Of a stretch of DNA of 64,000 nt, positions 51,193 through 59,260 are shown piece after piece. Each line of letters begins with the position of its first letter. Position 1 is the first letter of the stretch. The DNA lies in contig JAZQMY010000033.1 of assembly GCA_045627045.1 (NCBI GenBank), positions 59,827-123,826 of the forward strand, given 5' to 3'. This DNA is from SIG351 sp045627045. Lineage in GTDB: Bacteria; Bacillota; Clostridia; HGM11327. The notes under the pieces are model-generated. The model searched no databases, was not told where the DNA came from, and saw only the letters and a program-made list of their open reading frames with translations. Position numbers and translations under genes: made by a program.

Positions 51193-51221
51193 AGTATATC
51201 ACAATTAGTGTGATTTGTAAA
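51193..51221 (-). promoter_or_regulatory. Promoter of the helicase-loader operon, with internal palindrome
   Basis: On the minus strand TTTACA (51216-51221), 17 bp and TATACT (51193-51198). The spacer contains the inverted repeat TCACA-N5-TGTGA, which could be an operator. Confidence 0.6.
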
Positions 51222-51262
51222 TTATTTTTTCTGTTTATCGGATAATATATTGCAAACTTATG

Positions 51263-51847
51263 TTATTCCTTCAGCATGGAACGAATTTTTGCAATCAGGC
51301 GGTCTCTGTTGAGCCCTGTATCTGACGAATAGGGAATATATTCGGTTCCTTCGGGGAAGGCAAGCTCCTTTTTGATATCGTTCACGTAGTTAGTTACTTT
51401 AGTCTTTGCAATTTTGTCGGCCTTTGTGGCAACAACGGTTACATTGAAATTGTAATAAAGCAAATAGTCTCTCATAAGCAGGTCTTCGCTTGTGGGCTTG
51501 TGTCTTATATCGACGAGCATAAGCGCTTTTGAGGCACTTCCGCTCTGGAAGAAGTTATCCATCAGGGACTGCCACTTTGCCTGCTCGTCCTGAGGTGCGA
51601 GTGCGAAGCCGTATCCGGGGAGGTCAACGATATAAAATGAGTCCTCCGCGGAAAAGTAGTTTATAAGCCTTGTTTTTCCGGGAGTTGCACTTGTCCTTGC
51701 AAGCTTTGAGTTGTTGCCGAGAGAATTGATCAGAGAGGATTTGCCGACATTGGATTTGCCGGTTATCACTATCTGTTTTTTGGTACTGTTGATAAATTGA
51801 GACGGCTTTGCTGCGCTCGTTTCAAAGTGCATTCTGATTATTTCCAT
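51263..51847 (-). CDS. engB: Ribosome biogenesis GTP-binding protein EngB/YsxC
   Basis: The 194-aa GTPase has G1 GKSNVGKSSLI, G2 around TPGKTRLINYF, G3 DLPGYGFA and G4 TKADK. It assists late assembly of the 50S subunit. It follows lon by 21 bases, the common Firmicute lon-engB order, and probably shares the lon transcript. Confidence 0.96.
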   Translation of the reverse strand: MEIIRMHFETSAAKPSQFINSTKKQIVITGKSNVGKSSLINSLGNNSKLARTSATPGKTRLINYFSAEDSFYIVDLPGYGFALAPQDEQAKWQSLMDNFFQSGSASKALMLVDIRHKPTSEDLLMRDYLLYYNFNVTVVATKADKIAKTKVTNYVNDIKKELAFPEGTEYIPYSSDTGLNRDRLIAKIRSMLKE

Positions 51848-51868
51848 TTTTCCTGACCTGATAATATA

Positions 51869-54304
51869 TTATTCTTTTTCTCCGGGATGTCTTGTCATTG
51901 CGGCGGGAATCACATCATCGTAAACCTTTGCAAATACGATTTCGAAGCCTTCGGTTACTGACTGAGGAATCTCTGTGACATCCTTCTTGTTTTCAAACGG
52001 AACGATTACTGTTTTTATGCCCATACGCTTTGCGGCGAGAAGCTTTTCTTTAAGCCCTCCGATGGGAAGAACCCTGCCCAAAAGTGTGATTTCACCTGTC
52101 ATGGCAACTGTGCCTTTTACCGGGATTCCCGTTATCTTTGACAGTGCCGCTGTTGTGATGGTGATTCCGGCAGAAGGACCGTCCTTAGGGATTGCGCCCT
52201 CCGGAACGTGAATATGAATATCGTTGTTTTTGAAGAATGTATCTTCAATTCCGAATTCCTTTGCTCTGGAACGTATGTATGTAATACCTGCGGCGGCAGA
52301 TTCCTTCATTACATCACCCAGGTGACCTGTAAGTACGAGCTGACCGTTTCCGGGTATTGCGGCGGCTTCGATAGAGAGCGTTTCTCCACCCACTGAAGTC
52401 CATGCAAGACCTGTGGCAAGACCTACTTTGTCTTCGTTGGTTGCTTCATCATAGAAGAACTTCGGAGCGCCGAGGTAAGTGGGGAGATTGTCCACAGTAA
52501 ATCTTATTTTAGCTGATTTTTCAGGATCGCTTTCGATTGCTACCACTGCTTTTCTGCAAAGTGCGGCGATTTCTCTCTCAAGATTTCTTACGCCGGCTTC
52601 TCTTGTGTAATGGTTAATTATATATTCAAGAACCTCTGTACCGATGGAGCACTGTGAAGCCGCAAGTCCGTGAGCCTCACGTTGCTTCGGAAGAAGATGC
52701 TTTTTGGCAATATTGAGCTTTTCTTCGTCTGTGTAGCCGGGAATCTCGATAACTTCCATTCTGTCGAGAAGTGCCGGAGGAATTGTATCGAGAGTATTTG
52801 CCGTCATAACGAACATGACCTTTGAAAGATCGTACGGAAGCTCTATGTAGTGATCCGAATATGTGCGGTTCTGCTCTGAATCGAGAACTTCGAGCAGGGC
52901 AGACGCAGGATCGCCTCTGAAATCGTTTCCGAGCTTGTCTATTTCGTCAAGCAGGAAGAGCGGATTCGTTGTCTTTGCGTTCTTGAGGGAAGAAATGATT
53001 TTTCCCGGCATTGCGCCGATGTAAGTTCTTCTGTGACCTCTGATTTCGGCTTCGTCACGGACACCGCCCAGAGACAACCGTATGAATTCTCTCTTCATTG
53101 CCTTTGCCAGAGATCTGCCTATTGATGTTTTGCCGACTCCGGGAGGTCCTACAAGACAGATGATGGAGCCCTTGATACAGCCTGTGTGAGATGTAACGGC
53201 AAGGAACTCAATGAGACGCTGTTTTACTTTTTCAAGCCCGTAATGCTCCTTGTCGAGTATCTGACGTGCTTTTTCAATATTGATATTGTCATCTGAAACC
53301 TTTTTCCACGGCAGACAGAGAAGCCAGTCAAGATATGCCTCGATTACCGTTGCTTCGGCTGAACCAAACTGCATATGACGGAGCCTCTTGACTTCCTCAA
53401 GTGCCTTTTCTCTTACATAATCGGGCAAATCAGCCTTTTCAACCTTAGCCTTATAGTCAGAGCCGGGAGTTGCAGGGGCGTCATCGTCATCGCCGTCTGG
53501 ATCCTCTCCGAGCTCTCTTTCGATTGCACGGAGCTGTTCACGGAGGAAATAGTCCTTCTGGGATTTGTCTATCGACTGATGAACCTCTGTCATTATCTTG
53601 CTCTCGATTTTGAGAAGCTCTGTCTCATTTGAAATGATGCTTTCAAGCTTTTCAAGACGCTTTTCTATTTGAAGCTCTTCGAGAATATCCTGTGCTTCCT
53701 GATATTTGACAATAATATTGGAAGCAATGGTATCTGCAAACTGTGACGGATTGCCCGTATCTGCAAAAACCGGCTTTACGTCTGGTGAGAACTGCGGTGC
53801 GACCTTGAGATAGTCTATCATCAGCCGCATGATCACACGAAGATGTGTCTCTTCGCTAACGGGATCATCGGAATATTCGTTTACATCGGAGGAGAAAGCT
53901 TCAACATAGTTCTTTTTCTGCTGGAACTTGTTGATTTTCTGCCTTTTTATGCCCTCAACGGATACCTTGTACATAGTATCGTTTTCTCTGACGATGTTTT
54001 CGATCTTGCAAAGCGTACCCATTGAATAAAGTCCGGAAAAATCAGGATTTTCTTCAACGGCATTCTTCTGCGCAACAACGAGGACCTTGTTTGTTCCGTT
54101 TTTCTGTGCGGCAAGTACGGCATTGAGGGATTTTTCTCTTGTTATATCAAACTTTATGTGTGTTCCGGGAAAGACTACAAGCCCGCGCAGCATTATTACG
54201 GGGTATTTTACACCTGCAAGTGTAAAACGCATAGGTCTTGAATTTGCTTCGTTCATAAGGTCTTCCGGAGTAAGCTCGATTTCGTTTTCGTCTGTATAAT
54301 TCAA
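51869..54304 (-). CDS. lon: ATP-dependent protease La (Lon)
   Basis: The 811-aa protein has the N-terminal substrate domain (about 28-225), a coiled coil, an AAA+ domain with GPPGVGKTSIG and LLDEIDKLG, and a C-terminal protease domain with catalytic serine in KDGPSAGITI. It degrades misfolded and regulatory proteins. The start codon is TTG at 54304 after AAGAGA, with no ATG nearby upstream. No CIRCE or CtsR site is visible in front of it. Confidence 0.96.
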   Translation of the reverse strand: MNYTDENEIELTPEDLMNEANSRPMRFTLAGVKYPVIMLRGLVVFPGTHIKFDITREKSLNAVLAAQKNGTNKVLVVAQKNAVEENPDFSGLYSMGTLCKIENIVRENDTMYKVSVEGIKRQKINKFQQKKNYVEAFSSDVNEYSDDPVSEETHLRVIMRLMIDYLKVAPQFSPDVKPVFADTGNPSQFADTIASNIIVKYQEAQDILEELQIEKRLEKLESIISNETELLKIESKIMTEVHQSIDKSQKDYFLREQLRAIERELGEDPDGDDDDAPATPGSDYKAKVEKADLPDYVREKALEEVKRLRHMQFGSAEATVIEAYLDWLLCLPWKKVSDDNINIEKARQILDKEHYGLEKVKQRLIEFLAVTSHTGCIKGSIICLVGPPGVGKTSIGRSLAKAMKREFIRLSLGGVRDEAEIRGHRRTYIGAMPGKIISSLKNAKTTNPLFLLDEIDKLGNDFRGDPASALLEVLDSEQNRTYSDHYIELPYDLSKVMFVMTANTLDTIPPALLDRMEVIEIPGYTDEEKLNIAKKHLLPKQREAHGLAASQCSIGTEVLEYIINHYTREAGVRNLEREIAALCRKAVVAIESDPEKSAKIRFTVDNLPTYLGAPKFFYDEATNEDKVGLATGLAWTSVGGETLSIEAAAIPGNGQLVLTGHLGDVMKESAAAGITYIRSRAKEFGIEDTFFKNNDIHIHVPEGAIPKDGPSAGITITTAALSKITGIPVKGTVAMTGEITLLGRVLPIGGLKEKLLAAKRMGIKTVIVPFENKKDVTEIPQSVTEGFEIVFAKVYDDVIPAAMTRHPGEKE

Positions 54305-54381
54305 TTTGTTATCTCTTTTCGTTAAAAACTATATGTATGCCTGATGTGCGTATTATATACCATCATAAAAAATCATACTAT

Positions 54382-54410
54382 ATTATACAGGAAAAAGCAC
54401 TATTTTGCAA
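54382..54410 (-). promoter_or_regulatory. Promoter of lon-engB
   Basis: On the minus strand TTGCAA (54405-54410), 17 bp and TATAAT (54382-54387). The region 54305-54567 holds this and the divergent GNAT promoter. Confidence 0.7.
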
Positions 54411-54485
54411 TAGATAAAAGGCAAAAAAAACACTTTTTTCATAATTTGTATGAATTTATTTTATAATATATAATATTTTAACCTA

Positions 54486-54514
54486 TTGAAATAATAAAAT
54501 TATTATGCTATAAT
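54486..54514 (+). promoter_or_regulatory. Promoter of the GNAT gene
   Basis: TTGAAA (54486-54491), 17 bp and TATAAT (54509-54514). Confidence 0.75.
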
Positions 54515-54567
54515 ACATAAGTGCAATATCGTATGCATAAAAAAACGATTTTATTCGGGAGTTAATT

Positions 54568-55698
54568 ATGGCAGAATATGTAAAAGCAAAACCTGAAGAA
54601 AAACAGGACGTTCTTGATTTTATCAATTATGTTTTTTCAAATTTCAACGGACCTCATGAATTCAAGCATCTTCAGCCGAAGTGCTATGCGGATGAAGAAG
54701 AGGGCCTCGGCGCAGAGCATTATCTTGTCAAGGAAGATGGCAGAATAAGAGCGTGTGTTGCCTGCAAAACAATTCAGATGAATATCTGCTCAAAGGCACT
54801 CAAGGTGACAGAGATCGGCAACGTATCCGTTAATCCGTACAGAAGAGGCCTCGGTTATATGCAGAAGCTCGTTTCATGGGCAGTAGAGGATTCAATAAAA
54901 GAAAATGCTGATTTTGTTATCCTCGGCGGACAGAGACAGAGATACGGCTATTTCGGCTTTGACCATGCAGGCTATCAGTTCGTTTTCCGTATCTGCGATG
55001 CAAATATCAAGCACGCACTCAAGGATGTTGATGACAGCGCAATCACGTTTGAAACTATGGATATGAAGAATGAGGAACAGCTTGACTTTGCAAGCAAAAT
55101 CTATTCCGACAGAATAATGCATACCGTTCGTCCTAAGAAGGAGCTCGGAGATATCCTCAAGAACTGGGGAAATGACGTTCGCCTGATAAGAAAGAACGGA
55201 AAGATGGCAGGATATCTTGTAGGCAGATTTGCAGAATGCGTTCTTGCTGATGAAAAGGATATGCCGGAAGTATTGAAGGCTGCTTTCACGAGACTCTGCT
55301 TCCACGAAGTATTCTTCAGAGTGGCAACATACGAAGCAGAGAGAATTGATTATATCTCATCTGTCTGCGAGAGCTACACACTCAATCCTGTCGAGCAGAT
55401 AAGAGTTATCAACTGGAAGAACATACTTGAAGCATTACTGCTTCTCAAGGCTTCAACAATGACACTTGATGACGGCGAAGCAGTATTTGCAATCGAAGGA
55501 GAAGGACTTAAAATCAGCGTAAAGCAGAATGTTCCTACGGTTGAAAAGGTAAACGAAATCCCCGAGGGCGCAAGAAGCTTCACAAACATCGAAGCACAGA
55601 GACTCTTTCTTCAGCTAAAGAGCTTTGCAAGACCGGAAAGAGAATTCAGAAACTGGCTCCCACTTCCGTTCTTTGTTGATAACGGAGATCAGTTCTGA
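54568..55698 (+). CDS. GNAT family N-acetyltransferase, Eis-like layout
   Basis: The 376-aa protein has an N-terminal GNAT domain (about 1-140) with the acetyl-CoA loop VNPYRRGLGYMQKL and the GGQRQRYGYFGF block. A second, degenerate GNAT-like region (about 150-270) and a C-terminal SCP2-like region (about 275-376) follow. This is the three-part layout of Eis-type acetyltransferases. The acceptor is unknown; amino groups of small molecules are usual. It is monocistronic, with its own promoter and terminator. Confidence 0.82.
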   Translation: MAEYVKAKPEEKQDVLDFINYVFSNFNGPHEFKHLQPKCYADEEEGLGAEHYLVKEDGRIRACVACKTIQMNICSKALKVTEIGNVSVNPYRRGLGYMQKLVSWAVEDSIKENADFVILGGQRQRYGYFGFDHAGYQFVFRICDANIKHALKDVDDSAITFETMDMKNEEQLDFASKIYSDRIMHTVRPKKELGDILKNWGNDVRLIRKNGKMAGYLVGRFAECVLADEKDMPEVLKAAFTRLCFHEVFFRVATYEAERIDYISSVCESYTLNPVEQIRVINWKNILEALLLLKASTMTLDDGEAVFAIEGEGLKISVKQNVPTVEKVNEIPEGARSFTNIEAQRLFLQLKSFARPEREFRNWLPLPFFVDNGDQF

Positions 55699-55736
55699 CA
55701 GGTAAGGATACTTATCGGCGTTAAATAAATGATCAG

Positions 55737-55770
55737 GCTCTGAATGAAATTAATTCATTCGGAGCTTTTA
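55737..55770 (+). terminator. Terminator of the GNAT gene
   Basis: The 12-bp stem GCTCTGAATGAA/TTCATTCGGAGC (one G-T pair) with a 5-base loop and T4. It lies directly in front of the next promoter. Confidence 0.85.
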
Positions 55771-55778
55771 TTATATAT

Positions 55779-55807
55779 TTGACAAAATTCGCTGTTTTTG
55801 TTATAAT
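55779..55807 (+). promoter_or_regulatory. Consensus promoter of the DUF4867 gene
   Basis: TTGACA (55779-55784), 17 bp and TATAAT (55802-55807): a perfect consensus. Confidence 0.85.
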
Positions 55808-55860
55808 TAACAGTAAATAAACCGCATTAAATGCATATAATGTATCAAAGGAGTAAAACA

Positions 55861-56466
55861 ATGAAAATATACAGTATTTTTGACGATGAGTTCAGATTTT
55901 ACGGAAAAGTGGTGGATGGAGACTTCACTTCATTCATCAAAGTGCTTTCAAAGAAGCCCTGCCCGGAGGATTCAACTGTTTACGTTCCCTCGGATGAAGA
56001 GCTTGAGGCTGAAGAAGTTTCAAAATACATGGAGAAAAACTGGTTCGGCGGTCTGCCGGTTCAGGTAGGCTACTGCAACGGTCATAATAATATGCTCAAC
56101 TGCCTTGAATATCACACAAGCAGTGAGATAAACGTAATGGAGAAGGATACGATTCTTCTTCTTGGATGTATGTGGGAGATAGAGAACGGCAAGTTCGATA
56201 CGTCAAAGACAAAGGCTTTCCTTGTTCCTGCAGGAAAAGCAGTTGAGATGTATGCCACAACACTTCACTATGCACCCTGCGGTGTGGATGGCGACGGCTT
56301 CAGAGCAGCTGTTGTGCTTCCGAAGGGAACAAATTACGAAAAGCCCGCAGATGCGGTTTGCCCGCTTCTCTGGGGAAGTAACAAGTGGCTTCTTGCTCAT
56401 CCCGATACGAACGAAGCAAAGGCAGGAGCTTATATCGGCCTTGTCGGCGAGAACATAAAGCTTTGA
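55861..56466 (+). CDS. DUF4867 family protein
   Basis: The ATG at 55861 has AAAGGAG eight bases upstream. The 201-aa protein matches DUF4867, a cupin-like family with the conserved stretches PVQVGYCNGHNNMLNCLEYH and LLLGCMWEIENG. FLVPAGKAVEMYATTLHYAPC is also present. Its His/Glu-rich core suggests metal binding and a sugar isomerase or lyase-type role. Family members often lie near tagatose or other sugar genes, but here it stands alone with a very strong promoter. The function is not known. Confidence 0.78.
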   Translation: MKIYSIFDDEFRFYGKVVDGDFTSFIKVLSKKPCPEDSTVYVPSDEELEAEEVSKYMEKNWFGGLPVQVGYCNGHNNMLNCLEYHTSSEINVMEKDTILLLGCMWEIENGKFDTSKTKAFLVPAGKAVEMYATTLHYAPCGVDGDGFRAAVVLPKGTNYEKPADAVCPLLWGSNKWLLAHPDTNEAKAGAYIGLVGENIKL

Positions 56467-56492
56467 TAAAAGGAAATAATACTTAACGAATG

Positions 56493-56525
56493 AAGACCGT
56501 GCATAAATCAGCGCGGTCTTATTTA
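56493..56525 (+). terminator. Terminator of the DUF4867 gene
   Basis: A 10-bp stem AAGACCGTGC/GCGCGGTCTT (one G-T pair) followed by ATTTATT. The T run is short. Confidence 0.7.
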
Positions 56526-56550
56526 TTATCGATTAGAAAGGGGAAATCGA

Positions 56551-56643
56551 ATGTTCTGGGCTTTTTCTGCGGGGCTGATTGCAGGAGGCACGATCGGCAT
56601 GATAGTGATGTGCCTGATGCAGGCGGCTGGACATAATGAATAA
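56551..56643 (+). CDS. DUF3789-like small membrane protein, 30 aa
   Basis: A strong AAAGGGG ribosome site precedes this 30-codon frame. The peptide is one membrane segment, with the glycine-rich pattern GLIAGGTIGMIVMCLMQAAG close to DUF3789 peptides (GxIxGGxxGVxxMCLLQ). Those peptides are mostly seen on phages and conjugative elements. Their function is unknown. Here it stands between two terminators on the chromosome. Confidence 0.6.
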   Translation: MFWAFSAGLIAGGTIGMIVMCLMQAAGHNE

Positions 56644-56687
56644 AAAAGGGCACAATGTCAATGATTGACCTTGTGCCTTTTGTTTTT
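56642..56687. terminator. Bidirectional terminator between the small peptide and ABC transporter genes
   Basis: The stem GGCACAA/TTGTGCC extended by A-T pairs has A6 on the left and a T-rich run on the right. It serves the plus-strand peptide gene and the minus-strand ATPase gene. Confidence 0.85.
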
Positions 56688-56698
56688 CTGATTTTGAA

Positions 56699-57430
56699 TC
56701 AAAGGACCTTGCTGAGAAATTCCTTTGTTCTTTCGTTCTGCGGATTTGAAAATACCTGCTTAGGATCGCCCTGCTCGATGATTTTACCGTTATCCATAAC
56801 GAGGATGCGGTTGCCAACCTCACGGGCAAAGCCCATTTCGTGAGTAACAACTACCATTGTCATGCCGGTTTCTGCAAGCTCCTTCATTACGCTGAGAACC
56901 TCACCGACCATTTCAGGGTCAAGAGCTGATGTAGGCTCGTCGAAGAGCATAACATCAGGATTCATTGCAAGAGCTCTTACGATAGCAATACGCTGTTTCT
57001 GACCGCCGGAAAGCTGATCGGGGTAAGAGTCTATCTTATCAAGGAGATTGATTCTTTTAAGAAGCGATTCGGCTTTTTCGTTTGCTTCTTCCTTTGTCAT
57101 TATGCCGTGGTGAACAGGAGCAAATGTAATGTTTTCAAGAACCGAGAGGTGAGGGAAGAGATTGAATGACTGGAATACCATTCCCATTTTACGGCGGAGC
57201 ACATTGATGTTCGTGCCCTTGGCATTGACCTGCTGTTCTTCAAACCACACTTCACCGCTTGTAGGAGTTTCAAGAAGATTCATGCAGCGAAGAAAAGTAC
57301 TCTTACCTGAACCGGAAGGTCCGATTATAACGACTACATCGCCCTTGTTGATATCAAGATCGATACCGTTAAGAACCATTTTCTGATTGTCGAATGATTT
57401 ACAAAGATTTCTGATTTCTATCATGCTCAT
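56699..57430 (-). CDS. Polar amino-acid ABC transporter ATP-binding protein (system 1)
   Basis: The ATG at 57430 has AGAAGGG upstream and lies six bases past the permease stop. The 243-aa GlnQ/HisP-like ATPase has Walker A GPSGSGKST, signature LSGGQKQRIAIVRAL, Walker B VMLFDEPTSALD and the H-loop VTHEMGFA. It energises uptake with the membrane protein encoded just upstream and the permuted binding protein. It is the last gene of that unit. Confidence 0.95.
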   Translation of the reverse strand: MSMIEIRNLCKSFDNQKMVLNGIDLDINKGDVVVIIGPSGSGKSTFLRCMNLLETPTSGEVWFEEQQVNAKGTNINVLRRKMGMVFQSFNLFPHLSVLENITFAPVHHGIMTKEEANEKAESLLKRINLLDKIDSYPDQLSGGQKQRIAIVRALAMNPDVMLFDEPTSALDPEMVGEVLSVMKELAETGMTMVVVTHEMGFAREVGNRILVMDNGKIIEQGDPKQVFSNPQNERTKEFLSKVL

Positions 57431-57435
57431 GGCTG

Positions 57436-58158
57436 TTATCCCTTCTGCTTTACCCATCTGCGGTCATTCTTGTGAAGACATTTTTCAAGAAGCTTAATAA
57501 GTCTGGTGAATATTACTACGATAATAATGTATATTATTGCGAGTGCAAGATACGGGATAACGTATCTGTATGAACTGTCACCAATACGCTGGAATGATCT
57601 GCACAAATCAATGGCACCGACAAAGCTGACTACTGACGTTTCTTTTATGAGAGCTATGAGCTCGTTACCGAGTGTAGGAAGAATGTTCTTTATGGCCTGC
57701 GGAACAATGATCTTGAGCATTGTTGTGGAGAAGGAGAGACCGAGCGCACGACCGGCTTCCATCTGACCGACATCAACAGATTGAATTCCGCCTCTCATAA
57801 TTTCTGAAACGTATGCACCTGAGTTGAGTCCGAAAACGCAAACGCATACGACAACTGAATCCCAGCTTGTTCCGAGGAGACCGGGAAGAACGAAGAATCC
57901 GACCAGAAGCTGTACGACAATAGGCGTACCTCTGAAAAAACCAACATATACATCACAGATTTTCTTTCCGACCTTTGTTCCGAAGCCTGTTCCCGGAAGC
58001 ATTTTGATTACGGCAATAAGAGTGCCTATCAGAATACCGATGAGCAAACCTGACAATGCAACGAGAAATGTGATTCCCAGACCGCTGATACAGACTTTGT
58101 AGCCGCCCTCGTTAATAAAATCTTCGATAAATATTTCTAAATTTTTGCTGAAATCCAT
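57436..58158 (-). CDS. Polar amino-acid ABC transporter permease (system 1)
   Basis: The 240-aa protein has about five membrane segments and the HisM/GlnP family EAA-type loop MEAGRALGLSFSTTMLKIIVPQAIKNILP, which contacts the ATPase. It forms the membrane channel for an amino acid such as Gln, Glu, Arg, His or cystine. A terminator separates it from the binding-protein gene upstream, so it should be expressed less than that gene. Confidence 0.93.
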   Translation of the reverse strand: MDFSKNLEIFIEDFINEGGYKVCISGLGITFLVALSGLLIGILIGTLIAVIKMLPGTGFGTKVGKKICDVYVGFFRGTPIVVQLLVGFFVLPGLLGTSWDSVVVCVCVFGLNSGAYVSEIMRGGIQSVDVGQMEAGRALGLSFSTTMLKIIVPQAIKNILPTLGNELIALIKETSVVSFVGAIDLCRSFQRIGDSSYRYVIPYLALAIIYIIIVVIFTRLIKLLEKCLHKNDRRWVKQKG

Positions 58159-58175
58159 AATTATTCCTGTACTAC

Positions 58176-58203
58176 AAAAAACTGCCGGACCGTTGTCCGA
58201 CAG
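58176..58203 (-). terminator. Intra-operon terminator between binding-protein and permease genes
   Basis: A 9-bp stem CTGTCGGAC/GTCCGGCAG (one G-T pair) with a 4-base loop and T6 on the minus strand. It allows high binding-protein and low permease expression. Confidence 0.85.
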
Positions 58204-58231
58204 CCTTGAATTATTTTTTCTTTAGTGTATA

Positions 58232-59077
58232 TTATTTTGTAAAGCCTTCAACGATCTTCTTTGCAGGAGCTTCGTCAATGATAACGTAATTGATTGAACC
58301 GTTAACGAGAGCCTGAACTGCAAGTCCACCGTTATCAAAACCTACTGATGTAGCAGTAAGACCATCAAATCCCCAATCCTCATCACCGTCAATAAAGAGA
58401 AGACCTGTTGTGCCGTTCTGAGCACCGATCTTGACATTCTTATCGAAGCCGTTGAGAATATTGATAATTTCGTCTGCTGTCTTGCATTCATCAAATGTCT
58501 TATCATTGTCAAGAACGATAACGAGCTGTGAAGCATTGTAGTAAGAATTTGTGAAGTCAAGTGTCTCTTTACGCTTATCGTTTACTGTGAGACCTGAAGC
58601 TGCGATGTCGCATGTATCATTTGCAACAGATTCGCAAACAGATTCAAACTTCATATCTGTAATAACGAGCTCTTTGCCGAGGTATTCAGCAAGACCTGCC
58701 ATAATTTCCATATCAACGCCGTAGAAGTTGTCGCCTTTTGCATATTCAAACGGAGCGAAAGCAGCGTTTGTAGCAACAATGAGCTGATCCTTTGATGCAT
58801 CCTTTACAGCTGACTTTACTGCAACGGGCTCACCATTGCCGAAGTAACGGTCAACGATGGCATCGAATGTGCCGTTTGACTTGATTGTTGCGAGGTATTC
58901 ATTAGCCTTTGTGAGAAGCTCCTCGTTGCCCTTCTTGACAGCGAAAGCATATTCCTCTTCTGTGAGCGGGATATCGATTACCTTAGGTGAAGCCTTTGCT
59001 TCTCCGCAGCCTGTGCAGAGTACACATACTGATACGAGCATTACGAGTGCAAGTACCAAACTGATAACTTTTTTCAT
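58232..59077 (-). CDS. Amino-acid-binding lipoprotein, apparently circularly permuted SBP_bac_3 fold
   Basis: The ATG at 59077 starts a lipoprotein signal with lipobox cysteine C24 (LCTGC). Residues 32-80 read IDIPLTEEEYAFAVKKGN...GTFDAIVDRYFG, which is the pattern that normally ends an SBP_bac_3 protein. After a 17-residue linker (81-97) comes QLIVATNAAFAPFEYAKGD, which normally begins it. The chain stops after IIDEAPAKKIVEGFTK, just where the missing C-terminal part would follow. The paralogue at 60820 has the normal order. The cut falls in a loop of lobe 2, and the linker joins the old ends in lobe 1, so the fold could be intact. It would feed the permease downstream. Confidence 0.85.
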   Translation of the reverse strand: MKKVISLVLALVMLVSVCVLCTGCGEAKASPKVIDIPLTEEEYAFAVKKGNEELLTKANEYLATIKSNGTFDAIVDRYFGNGEPVAVKSAVKDASKDQLIVATNAAFAPFEYAKGDNFYGVDMEIMAGLAEYLGKELVITDMKFESVCESVANDTCDIAASGLTVNDKRKETLDFTNSYYNASQLVIVLDNDKTFDECKTADEIINILNGFDKNVKIGAQNGTTGLLFIDGDEDWGFDGLTATSVGFDNGGLAVQALVNGSINYVIIDEAPAKKIVEGFTK

Positions 59078-59107
59078 ATGAGTAAAACTCCTTTTTGATT
59101 GTATTTC

Positions 59108-59123
59108 CGTGTTCTTGAACACG
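59108..59123. promoter_or_regulatory. Perfect 16-bp palindrome at the binding-protein transcription start
   Basis: CGTGTTCTTGAACACG begins about seven bases downstream of the -10 box, where a repressor would block initiation. It could instead form a hairpin at the 5' end of the mRNA. No regulator gene is adjacent. Confidence 0.55.
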
Positions 59124-59129
59124 CGTAAA

Positions 59130-59157
59130 ATTATATCACAAATTCAAGATTTGTCAA
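59130..59157 (-). promoter_or_regulatory. Promoter of amino-acid ABC system 1
   Basis: On the minus strand TTGACA (59152-59157), 16 bp and TATAAT (59130-59135). Confidence 0.8.
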
Positions 59158-59218
59158 TACCTAAATAGCTTATTTATTGATTTTTTGCATTTTTTATTCG
59201 AAATCATAGATATAGCAA

Positions 59219-59253
59219 TAAAAAATCCGACCGAAATTGAGCTCCGGTCGGAT
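59219..59253 (-). terminator. Terminator of amino-acid ABC system 2
   Basis: The stem ATCCGACCG/CGGTCGGAT (59225-59253) is followed by T6 on the minus strand. It separates the two transporter loci. Confidence 0.9.
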
Positions 59254-59260
59254 AAAAAAA

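Noticed and set aside
54305..54567. Search for CIRCE or CtsR heat-shock operators in front of lon.
   Set aside because: Neither inverted GCACTC repeats nor GGTCAAA direct repeats are visible.
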